From Mitsuaria sp. 7 (lineage in GTDB: Bacteria > Pseudomonadota > Gammaproteobacteria > Burkholderiales > Burkholderiaceae_C), in NCBI RefSeq assembly GCF_001653795.1, contig NZ_CP011514.1, positions 5,452,727 to 5,516,726 of the forward strand: a stretch of DNA of 64,000 nt. The letters are read 5' to 3'. Position 1 is the first letter of the stretch. Every line of letters starts with the position of its first letter. The position numbers were made by a program, and so were the translations under genes. This document shows positions 44,217-51,651 of the stretch, piece after piece. The notes below the pieces were generated by a model. That model had not been told where the DNA came from. It worked only from the letters and a program-made list of their open reading frames with translations, and did not search any database.

Positions 44217-44666
44217 ATGACGACACGAGCGAATGACACGGCCGTAGGCCAGCAGGTGCTGGCGCTGCTGGGGGCGTACCAGGCCGCCGCTGCGGCCAAG
44301 GATGTGGACGCGCTGCTGGCGCTGTACGCGCCGGATGCGCAGATCTATGACTGCTGGGACCAATGGTCCTACGATGGCGAAGCGCAATGGCGCGGTGCGG
44401 TCGAGCGCTGGTTCAAGATGGCGGGCGAGGGCGCGAACCGCGTGGTCTTCGACGATCCCCACGTGCACGCCAGCGGCGACATGGCTGCCCTGCACGCCTT
44501 CGTTCGTTATGAACTCGTGGTCCATGGCGAAACGAAGTTCACGATGGACAACCGCATCAGCTGGACGTTGCTGCGCCTGGACGGCGTCTGGAAGATCGTC
44601 CATGAGCACACGTCCACGCCCTTGGCCGGCGAGGACATGAAGGGCGTGATCAAGCGCGATGCCTAG
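44217..44666 (+). CDS. SnoaL-like / NTF2-fold protein (YybH type)
   Basis: A 149-residue NTF2-fold protein. VLALLGAYQAAAAAKDVDALLALYAPDAQIYDCW is the family N-terminus, followed by a second half with FTMDNRISWTLLRLDGVWKIVHEHTSTPL. Members of the group include isomerases, hydrolases and proteins of unknown function; no catalytic residue set can be read. ACCGGGAGAGATGC lies before the ATG at 44217. It is located between the HEPN cassettes and is probably a bystander. Confidence 0.85.
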   Translation: MTTRANDTAVGQQVLALLGAYQAAAAAKDVDALLALYAPDAQIYDCWDQWSYDGEAQWRGAVERWFKMAGEGANRVVFDDPHVHASGDMAALHAFVRYELVVHGETKFTMDNRISWTLLRLDGVWKIVHEHTSTPLAGEDMKGVIKRDA

Positions 44667-44686
44667 CGCAGCTTGACCACACGGCG

Positions 44687-45127
44687 TCAGCGACGATGCT
44701 TTCGCCGGGTCACCTTCCCCCGCGAAGGACACATGGCGTGGCAGTCATCGAGGAGCGTCTTGGCCAAGGCCAACTGAGCTTCCACGAGCTGGTGCGGAAT
44801 GAAGAGCTTGATGTCGTAGTCGGCACGACCTCGGCGTTTCCGCAATTGGTCCAGGCGCTTTCCGATCGAGATGGACAGGCTGATCTGCTTCGGGCTGCAT
44901 CGCCGGTCGGGATTTCGGAGCCTGCGGATCAAGGAGGCATGAACGCCAAGTGCGTTCCTGTCGATGTCATTGATCCCGCTCGTCCTGGGAAGTTGCTTCT
45001 CCCATTCAATGCATTGATGGTAGGAGGCGTAGTACGCGCGGCTGATAGAGGCCCGCTGTGACGCTTCATCGGCGCAAGTGGCCAAGTGCCGGGCAAGCTC
45101 GAAGAGATCGTCGCTGTTGATGGCCAT
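44687..45127 (-). CDS. HEPN-like protein, cassette copy 2 (H2)
   Basis: A 146-residue paralogue of H1. R30 and H37 fall at the same positions in ISRAYYASYHQC. Also conserved are MAINSDDLFELAR, the HASLIRRLRNPDRRC block and RADYDIK. Its C-terminus (SRGKVTRRKHRR) is strongly basic, unlike H1, and may help nucleic-acid contact. It starts 23 bp after the stop of P2, in the same order as cassette 1. Its 3' end is 20 bp from the SnoaL-like gene on the opposite strand. Confidence 0.8.
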   Translation of the reverse strand: MAINSDDLFELARHLATCADEASQRASISRAYYASYHQCIEWEKQLPRTSGINDIDRNALGVHASLIRRLRNPDRRCSPKQISLSISIGKRLDQLRKRRGRADYDIKLFIPHQLVEAQLALAKTLLDDCHAMCPSRGKVTRRKHRR

Positions 45128-45150
45128 GAGACCCCCGTTGAAGTGCTCGT

Positions 45151-45603
45151 TCAGCGCGGTCCAGCGCTGGCGAACTGCAGACGGAACCCCTCGAGGTCGA
45201 TGCCACGAGAGTCCAGGAGATCATCGAATCGGTCCTCCCACGTGACGAGATGCCGATAGCCGAGCGACGTGTGGATCCGGTAGCAGACCCAGAATCCCTC
45301 TTCATCCCGCTGTGTGCACACCCAGGGATATCCATCGAGACGGATCTCGTGATGACGCATGAACTCGCCCGCCAGCCGCAACATGGCGAGAACATCGGTT
45401 GCAGAGACGTCGTATTGGTCGAGCGCGTTCTTCAATGCAGCGCCGATTGCGTCCCAATCGGCCATCTCGCACCGGGCAAAGACGTCAGGGTCAGCGGCGC
45501 TTCCGAAGACGGCATGCGGATGACGTAGCGCCGCCATCAGCTCTTCGACGGCGTCATGGTCAGTGGAGGACTCATCGCAAGTCTTTCGAATATCTACGGG
45601 CAT
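45151..45603 (-). CDS. Uncharacterised partner protein, cassette copy 2 (P2)
   Basis: A 150-residue paralogue of P1. It begins MPVDIRKTCDES and shares ALRHPHAVFGSA, DWDAIGAALKNALDQYDVS, HEIRLDGYPWV and TWEDRFDDLLDSRG with P1, although the sequences have diverged well beyond the leader. It is acidic overall. No enzyme motif or DNA-binding domain is evident. It lies immediately upstream of H2 in one operon and 20 bp downstream of the shared leader. An antitoxin or chaperone role for the H protein is inference. Confidence 0.7.
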   Translation of the reverse strand: MPVDIRKTCDESSTDHDAVEELMAALRHPHAVFGSAADPDVFARCEMADWDAIGAALKNALDQYDVSATDVLAMLRLAGEFMRHHEIRLDGYPWVCTQRDEEGFWVCYRIHTSLGYRHLVTWEDRFDDLLDSRGIDLEGFRLQFASAGPR

Positions 45604-45622
45604 GGCGTTCTTCCATCAAGAC

Positions 45623-45753
45623 GGGTCAAAACGACCCGAAGGCATGCAGTGTCGACAGGCGGTGACGCCGCGTCTCTCCTCCAAACTGCGGTATCGATGG
45701 GGGAACTGATTGAGGGAGGTCATTCCCTCTGCCGATACTGATCAAAGCCATTG
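45623..45753 (-). promoter_or_regulatory. Conserved 5' leader of cassette 2 with inverted repeat
   Basis: Counterpart of 43542-43671. Here GGGAACTGA (45701-45709) pairs with TCATTCCC (45720-45727), with the bulge at a different base but the same stem position. The block ends 20 bp before the P2 start, as in cassette 1. Apart from this element, the 390-bp stretch 45604-45993 shows no gene; its right part (45754-45993) probably carries the promoter of the PEP-CTERM gene. Confidence 0.65.
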
Positions 45754-45993
45754 CGCTTCAGCGTTACATGACGCCTTCGCGTCGCTCCCGCGACGCGCCC
45801 CCGCTTCCAGGGACGACGGCCCCGTGGGCAAGTTCCGGGCCCGTCGCTGACACCGACCGTTCACCGGTCTGTCACCCCGCCCTCTGAACATCCGCCCCGT
45901 CCCACCGTGACCGCCGCGTCAAGACCTGACCCCTCGGGCAGATCGACGCGCGGCCGCGGCGCTTCCCGTCCGCCCGACCTCCCTGGAGCTCCC

Positions 45994-46626
45994 ATGCGCA
46001 AGCCCTTCGCCCGCTCACTGTCCACGCTCGTCACCCGCGCCTGCCTGCCGCTGGTGCTGGCCGTCGCCGCGCCGTTCGCGTCCGCCACCGTCGTCACCTT
46101 CGATGACCTGGGCGACGACGGCCTCGTCCCCGCGAACTACGCCGGCCTCGACTGGTCCGCCAGTTCCTGGTTCCAGTACGGCGGCGAGCAGGCCCCGTAC
46201 ACGCCGCATTCCGGCGACCGCCGCGCCACGCTCGGCTTCGACGGCAGCAGCGCCACCAGCGCCATCGGCTTCCTCACGCCGAGCACCTTCCAGGGCGCCT
46301 GGTTCGCCGGCTTCGACGGCGTCAACGTCGGCATCGACCTGTACTTCGCCGGCTCGCTCGTCGCGTCGACCTCGCTGCTCACCCTGAGCGACAGCCCCGC
46401 GTTCCTGGGCAGCGGCTACGCCGGCCTCGTCGACCGGCTCGTGTTCCGCAGCAACGATCCGGCCTTCTTCGTCATGGACGACCTGACCTTCGCCGCCGTG
46501 CCGGAACCGGCCTCGGGCGCGCTCGCGCTGGGCGGCCTCGCCGTCGCCGCGCTGGTGATCCGCCGCCGCAAGGCCGCGGGACACGTGAACGCCAACACCA
46601 CCGCCACCGACACCACCACCGCCTGA
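45994..46626 (+). CDS. PEP-CTERM sorting-domain protein
   Basis: A 210-residue exported protein. A signal peptide (LSTLVTRACLPLVLAVAAPFASA) is followed by a beta-rich domain (residues ~30-165, VTFDDLGDDGLVPANYAGLDWSASS), then the sorting signal VPEPASGALALGGLAV and RRRKA at about residues 169-194. PEP-CTERM signals direct proteins to an exosortase, whose gene is not in this window. An unusual Thr/Asn-rich tail of about 15 residues follows the arginines. The phospholipase C gene starts 10 bp after the stop, so they are an operon. Confidence 0.9.
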   Translation: MRKPFARSLSTLVTRACLPLVLAVAAPFASATVVTFDDLGDDGLVPANYAGLDWSASSWFQYGGEQAPYTPHSGDRRATLGFDGSSATSAIGFLTPSTFQGAWFAGFDGVNVGIDLYFAGSLVASTSLLTLSDSPAFLGSGYAGLVDRLVFRSNDPAFFVMDDLTFAAVPEPASGALALGGLAVAALVIRRRKAAGHVNANTTATDTTTA

Positions 46627-46636
46627 GGAGCCCGCC

Positions 46637-48829
46637 ATGACGCAGCAGCAAACGCCCCGCCGCCAGTTCCTCCGCGCCGTCGCCGGCGCCGCCGGTGCCA
46701 CCGCCGCGATGACCAGCTTCCCGCCGGCGATCGCCCGCGCGCTGTCCATCAAGGCGGCCGTGCGCACCGGCACCATCCAGGACGTCGAGCACATCGTCGT
46801 CCTGACCCAGGAGAACCGCTCCTTCGACCACTACTTCGGCACGCTGAACGGCGTGCGCGGTTTCGGCGATCCGTTCCCGGCGCCGGTGGCCGACTCGGCC
46901 AACGTGAAGGGCCGCTCGGTCTGGGTCCAGCCCACGGTCAACAACGCCGCGCCCGGCGCGATCGCGCCCTTCCACCTGAACACCGCGCAGAACTTCGCCT
47001 TCATGCGCGTCAGCGGCACGCCGCACTCGTGGACCGACGCGCAGGCCGCCTGGGACAACGGCCGCATGAACAACTGGCCCAAGGCCAAGCAGAACCATTC
47101 GATGGGCCACTTCAAGGAGCAGGAGCTGCCCTTCCAGTTCGCCCTGGCCAACGCGTTCACGCTGTGCGACGCGTACCACTGCGCCACGCAGACCGGCACC
47201 AACACCAACCGCCTGTTCATCTGGACCGGTACCAACGATCCGCTGCGCCTGGGCAACGGCCCGTCCACCGACAACAGCCACGACTGGTTCAACCCGAACC
47301 CGCTCGACGACTACACCTGGACGACCTATCCCGAGCGGCTGCAGTCGGCCGGCATCAGCTGGCAGGTCTACCAGAACATGGACGACAACTTCACCGACAA
47401 CTCGCTGGCCGGGTTCAAGGTGTTCCGCGACGGCTGGTACAACCGGCCGGGCTTCTCGCAGGTGCTGAAGGACCGCGGCATCTCGACGCGCGACCTCGAC
47501 CTGCTGCGCGACGACGTGATCAACAACCGCCTGCCGCAGGTGTCGTGGATCGTCGCGACGGCGGAAGGGTCGGAGCATCCCGGCCCGTCCAGCCCCGCAC
47601 AGGGCGCCGACTACACGGCGAAGGTACTGGACGCGCTCACCTCGAATCCCGACGTGTGGGCCAAGACCGTCCTGTTCATCAACTTCGACGAGAACGACGG
47701 CTTCTTCGACCACGTGCCGCCCCCGGCCGCGCCGTCGTACGTGACCTGGAACGCGAACCCGGCGCAGGCCGTGATCGCCGGCGCGTCGACGGTCGACACG
47801 ACGGGCGAGTACTGCGAGATCCTCAACGGCGCGTCGCCCACCTATCTGCACCGTCCGTACGGCATGGGACCGCGCGTGCCGCTGTACATCGTGTCGCCGT
47901 GGAGCAAGGGCGGCTGGGTGAACTCGCAGACCTCGGACCACACCTCGGTGCTGCGCTTCATCGAAGCGCGTTTCGGCGTGAAGGAAACCAACATCGGCGC
48001 GTGGCGCCGTGCGGTGGCGGGCGACCTGACCTCGTGCTTCAACTTCGCCGATCCGGAAGACAGCGAGTTCTTCTCGAAGCTGCCCGCCACCGTCGCGCTC
48101 GCCAACAAGGCGCGCGCGCTGCCAGGCACGACGACGCCGCCCATCCCCGGCGCGCTGCAGCTGCCGTCGCAGAACGCGGGTGTGCGTCCGGCGCGTGCGC
48201 TGCCGTATGACCTGCAGGCCACCAGCGCGCTGACGCCCGGGGCGGGTCCGAACGCGACGTCGATCGCGGTCACGTTCCAGAACACGGGCAGCGCCGCGGC
48301 TGTGTTCCATGTCTACGACCGCACGCGTCTCAGCGAGGTGCCGCGCCGCTACACGGTCGAAGCGGGCAAGCAGCTCACCGGCAGCTTCTCGCCGCAGAGC
48401 GCGGGCGCGTATGACCTGTGGGTGCTCGGGCCCAACGGCTTCCACCGTCACCTCGCCGGCAATGCGCGTCGCGCCGCGGCGGCGGGCCAGCCCAATCCGG
48501 ATGTCGTCGCGAAGTCCGCGCCGGCCACCGGCGAGCTGGTGCTGACGCTGGTGAACACGGGTCCGGTGGCGGCGACCTTCACCGTCGCGCACAACAAGTA
48601 CCAGGGCACGACGCCGCGCACGGTGAACGTGCCGGCGCGCAGCAGCAGCGAAGTGCGCGTCCCCGTCGCCGTCGCGGCGCACTGGTATGACGTGTCGGTG
48701 CGCGTGAACGGACAGGCCGACTTCCTGCGCCGCTTCGCCGGGCACATCGAGACCGGCGCGCCGTCGGTCAGCGATCCGGCGATGGAAGGCGTGGCGAAGG
48801 CGGATCAGTACCGCGTGCAGGGCGCGTGA
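46637..48829 (+). CDS. Phosphocholine-specific phospholipase C (PlcH/PlcN-like)
   Basis: A 730-residue exported enzyme. The twin-arginine motif PRRQFLRAVAG is in the N-terminus, then a phosphoesterase domain (about 45-500) with the hallmark VVLTQENRSFDHYFGTLNGVRGF, FINFDENDGFFDHVPPP and NSQTSDHTSVLRFIEARFG. Two C-terminal DUF756 repeats follow (about 540-625 and 630-720). This layout is that of Tat-exported phospholipases C that release phosphocholine from phospholipids and may supply phosphate or choline. A GGAGCCCGCC ribosome binding site precedes the ATG. Confidence 0.93.
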   Translation: MTQQQTPRRQFLRAVAGAAGATAAMTSFPPAIARALSIKAAVRTGTIQDVEHIVVLTQENRSFDHYFGTLNGVRGFGDPFPAPVADSANVKGRSVWVQPTVNNAAPGAIAPFHLNTAQNFAFMRVSGTPHSWTDAQAAWDNGRMNNWPKAKQNHSMGHFKEQELPFQFALANAFTLCDAYHCATQTGTNTNRLFIWTGTNDPLRLGNGPSTDNSHDWFNPNPLDDYTWTTYPERLQSAGISWQVYQNMDDNFTDNSLAGFKVFRDGWYNRPGFSQVLKDRGISTRDLDLLRDDVINNRLPQVSWIVATAEGSEHPGPSSPAQGADYTAKVLDALTSNPDVWAKTVLFINFDENDGFFDHVPPPAAPSYVTWNANPAQAVIAGASTVDTTGEYCEILNGASPTYLHRPYGMGPRVPLYIVSPWSKGGWVNSQTSDHTSVLRFIEARFGVKETNIGAWRRAVAGDLTSCFNFADPEDSEFFSKLPATVALANKARALPGTTTPPIPGALQLPSQNAGVRPARALPYDLQATSALTPGAGPNATSIAVTFQNTGSAAAVFHVYDRTRLSEVPRRYTVEAGKQLTGSFSPQSAGAYDLWVLGPNGFHRHLAGNARRAAAAGQPNPDVVAKSAPATGELVLTLVNTGPVAATFTVAHNKYQGTTPRTVNVPARSSSEVRVPVAVAAHWYDVSVRVNGQADFLRRFAGHIETGAPSVSDPAMEGVAKADQYRVQGA

Positions 48830-48856
48830 AGACCCGCTGAGCTCGGTGCACTCTCA

Positions 48857-48898
48857 CTCCCTCTCCCGCTTGCGGGAGAGGGTGGGGTGAGGGCCAGC
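48857..48898 (+). repeat. REP-like palindromic element, copy F
   Basis: Single copy, with the tail shortened by one base (tggggtgagggccagc), 27 bp after the phospholipase C stop. Confidence 0.85.
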
Positions 48899-48971
48899 AG
48901 CCGTGGCAATGCATCCACCGGGAGCGATGCTTGCCCAACCCGGACCTCCCCATGAAATCACGGAGGTCCTC

Positions 48972-49874
48972 ATGTCCGTCATGCGTCTTCGTCTACAACG
49001 ACAACCGCGTTCCGTTCTCCGATCCACCCTGGCCGCGCTCGCGGCGGCTGCCGCATTCGGCGCGACCGCGACCGGCGCGCAGGCGCAAGCCGGCGCCGTG
49101 CCGCAGGATGCGATCGGCTTCACCGAATACGTCGCCTCGCAGCTCCGTCAGCAACTGGGCGACGCCACCGTCGTCGTCCGCGAGCCCTTGACGCTCGGCG
49201 TCGCGGACCAGCGCACGAAGCTCGACAAGCTCTACGCCGGTTGCCAGACCAACCGCGGCAACTGCGCCGACGACGTGGGCGTGTTCGTGAAGACGACGAC
49301 GCAGCAGTTCCGCGCCTCGACCATCCCCGCGACGCGCGAGTCGCTGCGACTGGCCGTGCGCACCGCCGAATCGGTGCAGCAGGCGCAGCGCGAAGTCGGC
49401 GGCGATGCCGCGACCTTCCGCCCGCGGCCCTTCATCGGTCCGCTGGTGACGGTGCCGGTCTTCGACACGATGCGCGCGTCGCGGCTGATCAGCGAGAAGG
49501 ACTACAAGACGCTGAACCTCTCCGTCGACCAGGTGCGCGAGACCGCGCGCAAGAACACCTACGACGCGATGCCGCAGGTGCTGCAGCACGCCAAGCCGGT
49601 GCCCGCGGGCGAGGTCGGCAAGCTCGACGGCCCGGTGCCGCAGCCGAGCCGGCTGATCTTCATCGACGACTGGAAGCCGCTGGCCGACGCGCAGAAGGGC
49701 AAGCTGGTCGTCGCCGCGCCGGCCAACGACACGGTGCTCTACGTCAGCGACGACGACGCGGCGACGCTGGACGCGCTGCGAGCCCAGGTGCGCGAGCTGA
49801 TGGGCAAGTCGCCCAACCCGCTGACGGACGTGCTGCTGCGCTGGTCGCCGTCGGGCTGGGTGCCGGTGCAGTGA
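48972..49874 (+). CDS. Exported protein resembling the DUF1444/YtpQ group
   Basis: A 300-residue protein with a signal peptide ending near residue 40 (AALAAAAAFGATATGAQAQA) and a CGGAGGTCCTC ribosome binding site before ATG 48972. The mature part (FTEYVASQLRQQLGDATVVVREPLTLGVADQRTKLDKLYAGCQ) resembles DUF1444 proteins in the early TVVVREPLTL...L-x-LY segment, but the match is weak and two Cys (GCQTNRGNC) are specific here. No enzyme motif is visible. It converges with the J-like gene, 7 bp apart at the 3' ends. Confidence 0.75.
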   Translation: MSVMRLRLQRQPRSVLRSTLAALAAAAAFGATATGAQAQAGAVPQDAIGFTEYVASQLRQQLGDATVVVREPLTLGVADQRTKLDKLYAGCQTNRGNCADDVGVFVKTTTQQFRASTIPATRESLRLAVRTAESVQQAQREVGGDAATFRPRPFIGPLVTVPVFDTMRASRLISEKDYKTLNLSVDQVRETARKNTYDAMPQVLQHAKPVPAGEVGKLDGPVPQPSRLIFIDDWKPLADAQKGKLVVAAPANDTVLYVSDDDAATLDALRAQVRELMGKSPNPLTDVLLRWSPSGWVPVQ

Positions 49875-49881
49875 CCGGCGG

Positions 49882-51636
49882 TCAGCGTCCGCCGTCCGCG
49901 GCGGACGTCGCCTGCCCGTCCCGGAACAGCCGGCGCGCCAGGTACCAGCCCGCGCGCTGCGCCGCGAGCCACAGACCCAGCGTCAGGTAGAACGTGCCGG
50001 CCATGATCGCGGCGCGCGGCAGGAGACCGATGTCGCCCACCGCGCTCCCCGCGGTGAAAGCGAGCGTGACGGCGCCCAGCGTCAGCCGCATGCCGCAGAG
50101 GCTGGACAGCCAGGCCATCAGCGTCGGCAGTCCGACGGTCAGGAGCAGTGCGATGGCCTTCCATCCGCCCGCCGGCCGCGCGGGCTGCACGCGGAAGGTC
50201 GGGTTGGGCACGTACAGGCGCAGGCGGTAGACCGAGACGCCGGCGGAGATCCACGCGGCCAGCAGTCCCGCGACCACGGGCATCATCGTCGGCACCGCCC
50301 ACACGGTGAGGCCCCACAGCGCCACTGCGGTCGTGATCATCGCGGGCGGTCCCTTCAGGCCGAGCAGCAGACCGACCGGCAGGAACACCAGGCTCAGCAC
50401 CGCCACGTCGCCGTACACCGGCAAGAGCTGCAGCGCCAGGCCGGCGAGGGCGAAGCTCGCGGAGCCCACCCAGGGTGACGCGCGGTCCCAGCCTCCCGAC
50501 TTGGGCGTCTCGGCCGGCCCGTCGGGCTTGACCCAGCGCAGGAAGTCGAGCGCCCGGCCGACGTACCCCATGATCACGCAGAAGATGGCCACCGAGGACA
50601 GGGCGGAGAAGGCTTGGCCGAAGCCCTCTTCCACGCTGCCCGCCAGCACGCCGCTGAGCACGCCGGCCAGCACGCCGATCAACGGCAGCACCGCGTGGCG
50701 CGTCTTCACGCCCAGCTTCTGGACGGCGTCCAGCTCGGCTTCGTCGAGACCCAGCCGGCGCAGCCGTTGCCAGCCCGCCCATTGCAGATGCAGCAGCAGC
50801 GCGTGCCCCATGAGCATGGCGCCGATGAGGGCCTTGAACCTGTTCCGCTCGTTCCCGGAGTTGGAGAGCCGGGCGATGCGGATCGTCGGCCCGAACTCTT
50901 CGAGCGTGGCCGGATCGGTGATCGGCGGCGGATGGCGCGCCAGCACCGCCGCGAGCGCGGCCATGCGCTCTTCGCCGAGCATCCGCTCGGTGCGGAAGTC
51001 GCGTGACCAGTCGAAGTGCTCGCGCAGCAGATCGATCAGATGCGAGGGCAGGTGCTCCTCGAGCTGCACCACGAGGTCGGCGAATCGCGCCGAGGCTTCG
51101 AACTGCCGATCCAGCGAGAGTTCGCCGAGCTGGCGGCGAAACGCCGGCAACGCGGCTTCCAGTTTCGCCGGGCCGAGCTTGAGCAAGTCGACGAGCTCGT
51201 GGCACAGCGCCTCCGGGGACGGTCCCTCGGACGGAGCCGGGAAGACGGGCTGTGCGGGTGGAGGGGGCGGCGCGGGCGCAGTAGCAGTTGCGGGTGCAGG
51301 TGCAGGTGCAGGTGCAGGTGCAGGTGCAGGTGCAGGTGCAGGTGCGGGCGTGGGAGCGGGGGCGGGCGAGGACTCGGGCGGGAAGGGCGCCGCGGCGGGC
51401 CATTCGGCGGGCGCTTCCTCGACGGCCTGCGCCGCGATCCGTTCCTGCCGGCGCGCGTGCGCCACGAGCCGGTCATAAGCCTCGCGCAACGCCTGGTAGG
51501 CCAGTGCGTCGTCGTCGGGCCGGGTCTTGCGCAGCGTCTTCGCATAGGCGCGCTTGATCTCGCCCAGATCGCTGCTGGGCGCGTCCAGCCCCACCGTGGC
51601 GCAGTCGCGGTGCCAGTCCTCGTGCCATGCTTCCAT
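49882..51636 (-). CDS. Membrane J-domain-like protein (DjlB/DjlC type), HscC partner
   Basis: A 584-residue protein. Residues ~10-60 align with J domains (EIKRAYAKTLRKTRPDDDALAYQALREAYDRLV), but the HPD tripeptide reads RPD (R39-P40-D41). An Ala/Pro repeat (residues ~99-115, encoded by GGTGCA hexamers) links it to a region with many membrane helices in the C-terminal half (e.g. VLPLIGVLAGVLSGVLAG, VAVLSLVFLPVGLLLGL). hscC is immediately upstream (15-bp gap). In E. coli HscC works with J proteins DjlB/DjlC, so the pair probably serves a membrane chaperone system; the client is unknown. Confidence 0.8.
   Translation of the reverse strand: MEAWHEDWHRDCATVGLDAPSSDLGEIKRAYAKTLRKTRPDDDALAYQALREAYDRLVAHARRQERIAAQAVEEAPAEWPAAAPFPPESSPAPAPTPAPAPAPAPAPAPAPAPAPATATAPAPPPPPAQPVFPAPSEGPSPEALCHELVDLLKLGPAKLEAALPAFRRQLGELSLDRQFEASARFADLVVQLEEHLPSHLIDLLREHFDWSRDFRTERMLGEERMAALAAVLARHPPPITDPATLEEFGPTIRIARLSNSGNERNRFKALIGAMLMGHALLLHLQWAGWQRLRRLGLDEAELDAVQKLGVKTRHAVLPLIGVLAGVLSGVLAGSVEEGFGQAFSALSSVAIFCVIMGYVGRALDFLRWVKPDGPAETPKSGGWDRASPWVGSASFALAGLALQLLPVYGDVAVLSLVFLPVGLLLGLKGPPAMITTAVALWGLTVWAVPTMMPVVAGLLAAWISAGVSVYRLRLYVPNPTFRVQPARPAGGWKAIALLLTVGLPTLMAWLSSLCGMRLTLGAVTLAFTAGSAVGDIGLLPRAAIMAGTFYLTLGLWLAAQRAGWYLARRLFRDGQATSAADGGR
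51293..51340 (-). repeat. Eight perfect GGTGCA hexamer repeats in the J-like gene
   Basis: Eight uninterrupted copies read GGTGCA on the plus strand and encode an Ala-Pro linker on the coding strand. A partial ninth (GGTGCG) follows. Unit changes keep the frame, so length polymorphism is possible. Confidence 0.92.
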
Positions 51637-51651
51637 CGCCGCGCTCCCGGA

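Noticed and set aside
43058..45603. P proteins as MNT-type antitoxins of a HEPN/MNT system
   Set aside because: Neither P1 nor P2 has the GSx10DxD nucleotidyltransferase motif.
43542..45753. Integron attC site for the duplicated cassettes
   Set aside because: No GTTRRRY or paired RYYYAAC core was found at the cassette ends, and no integrase is in the window.
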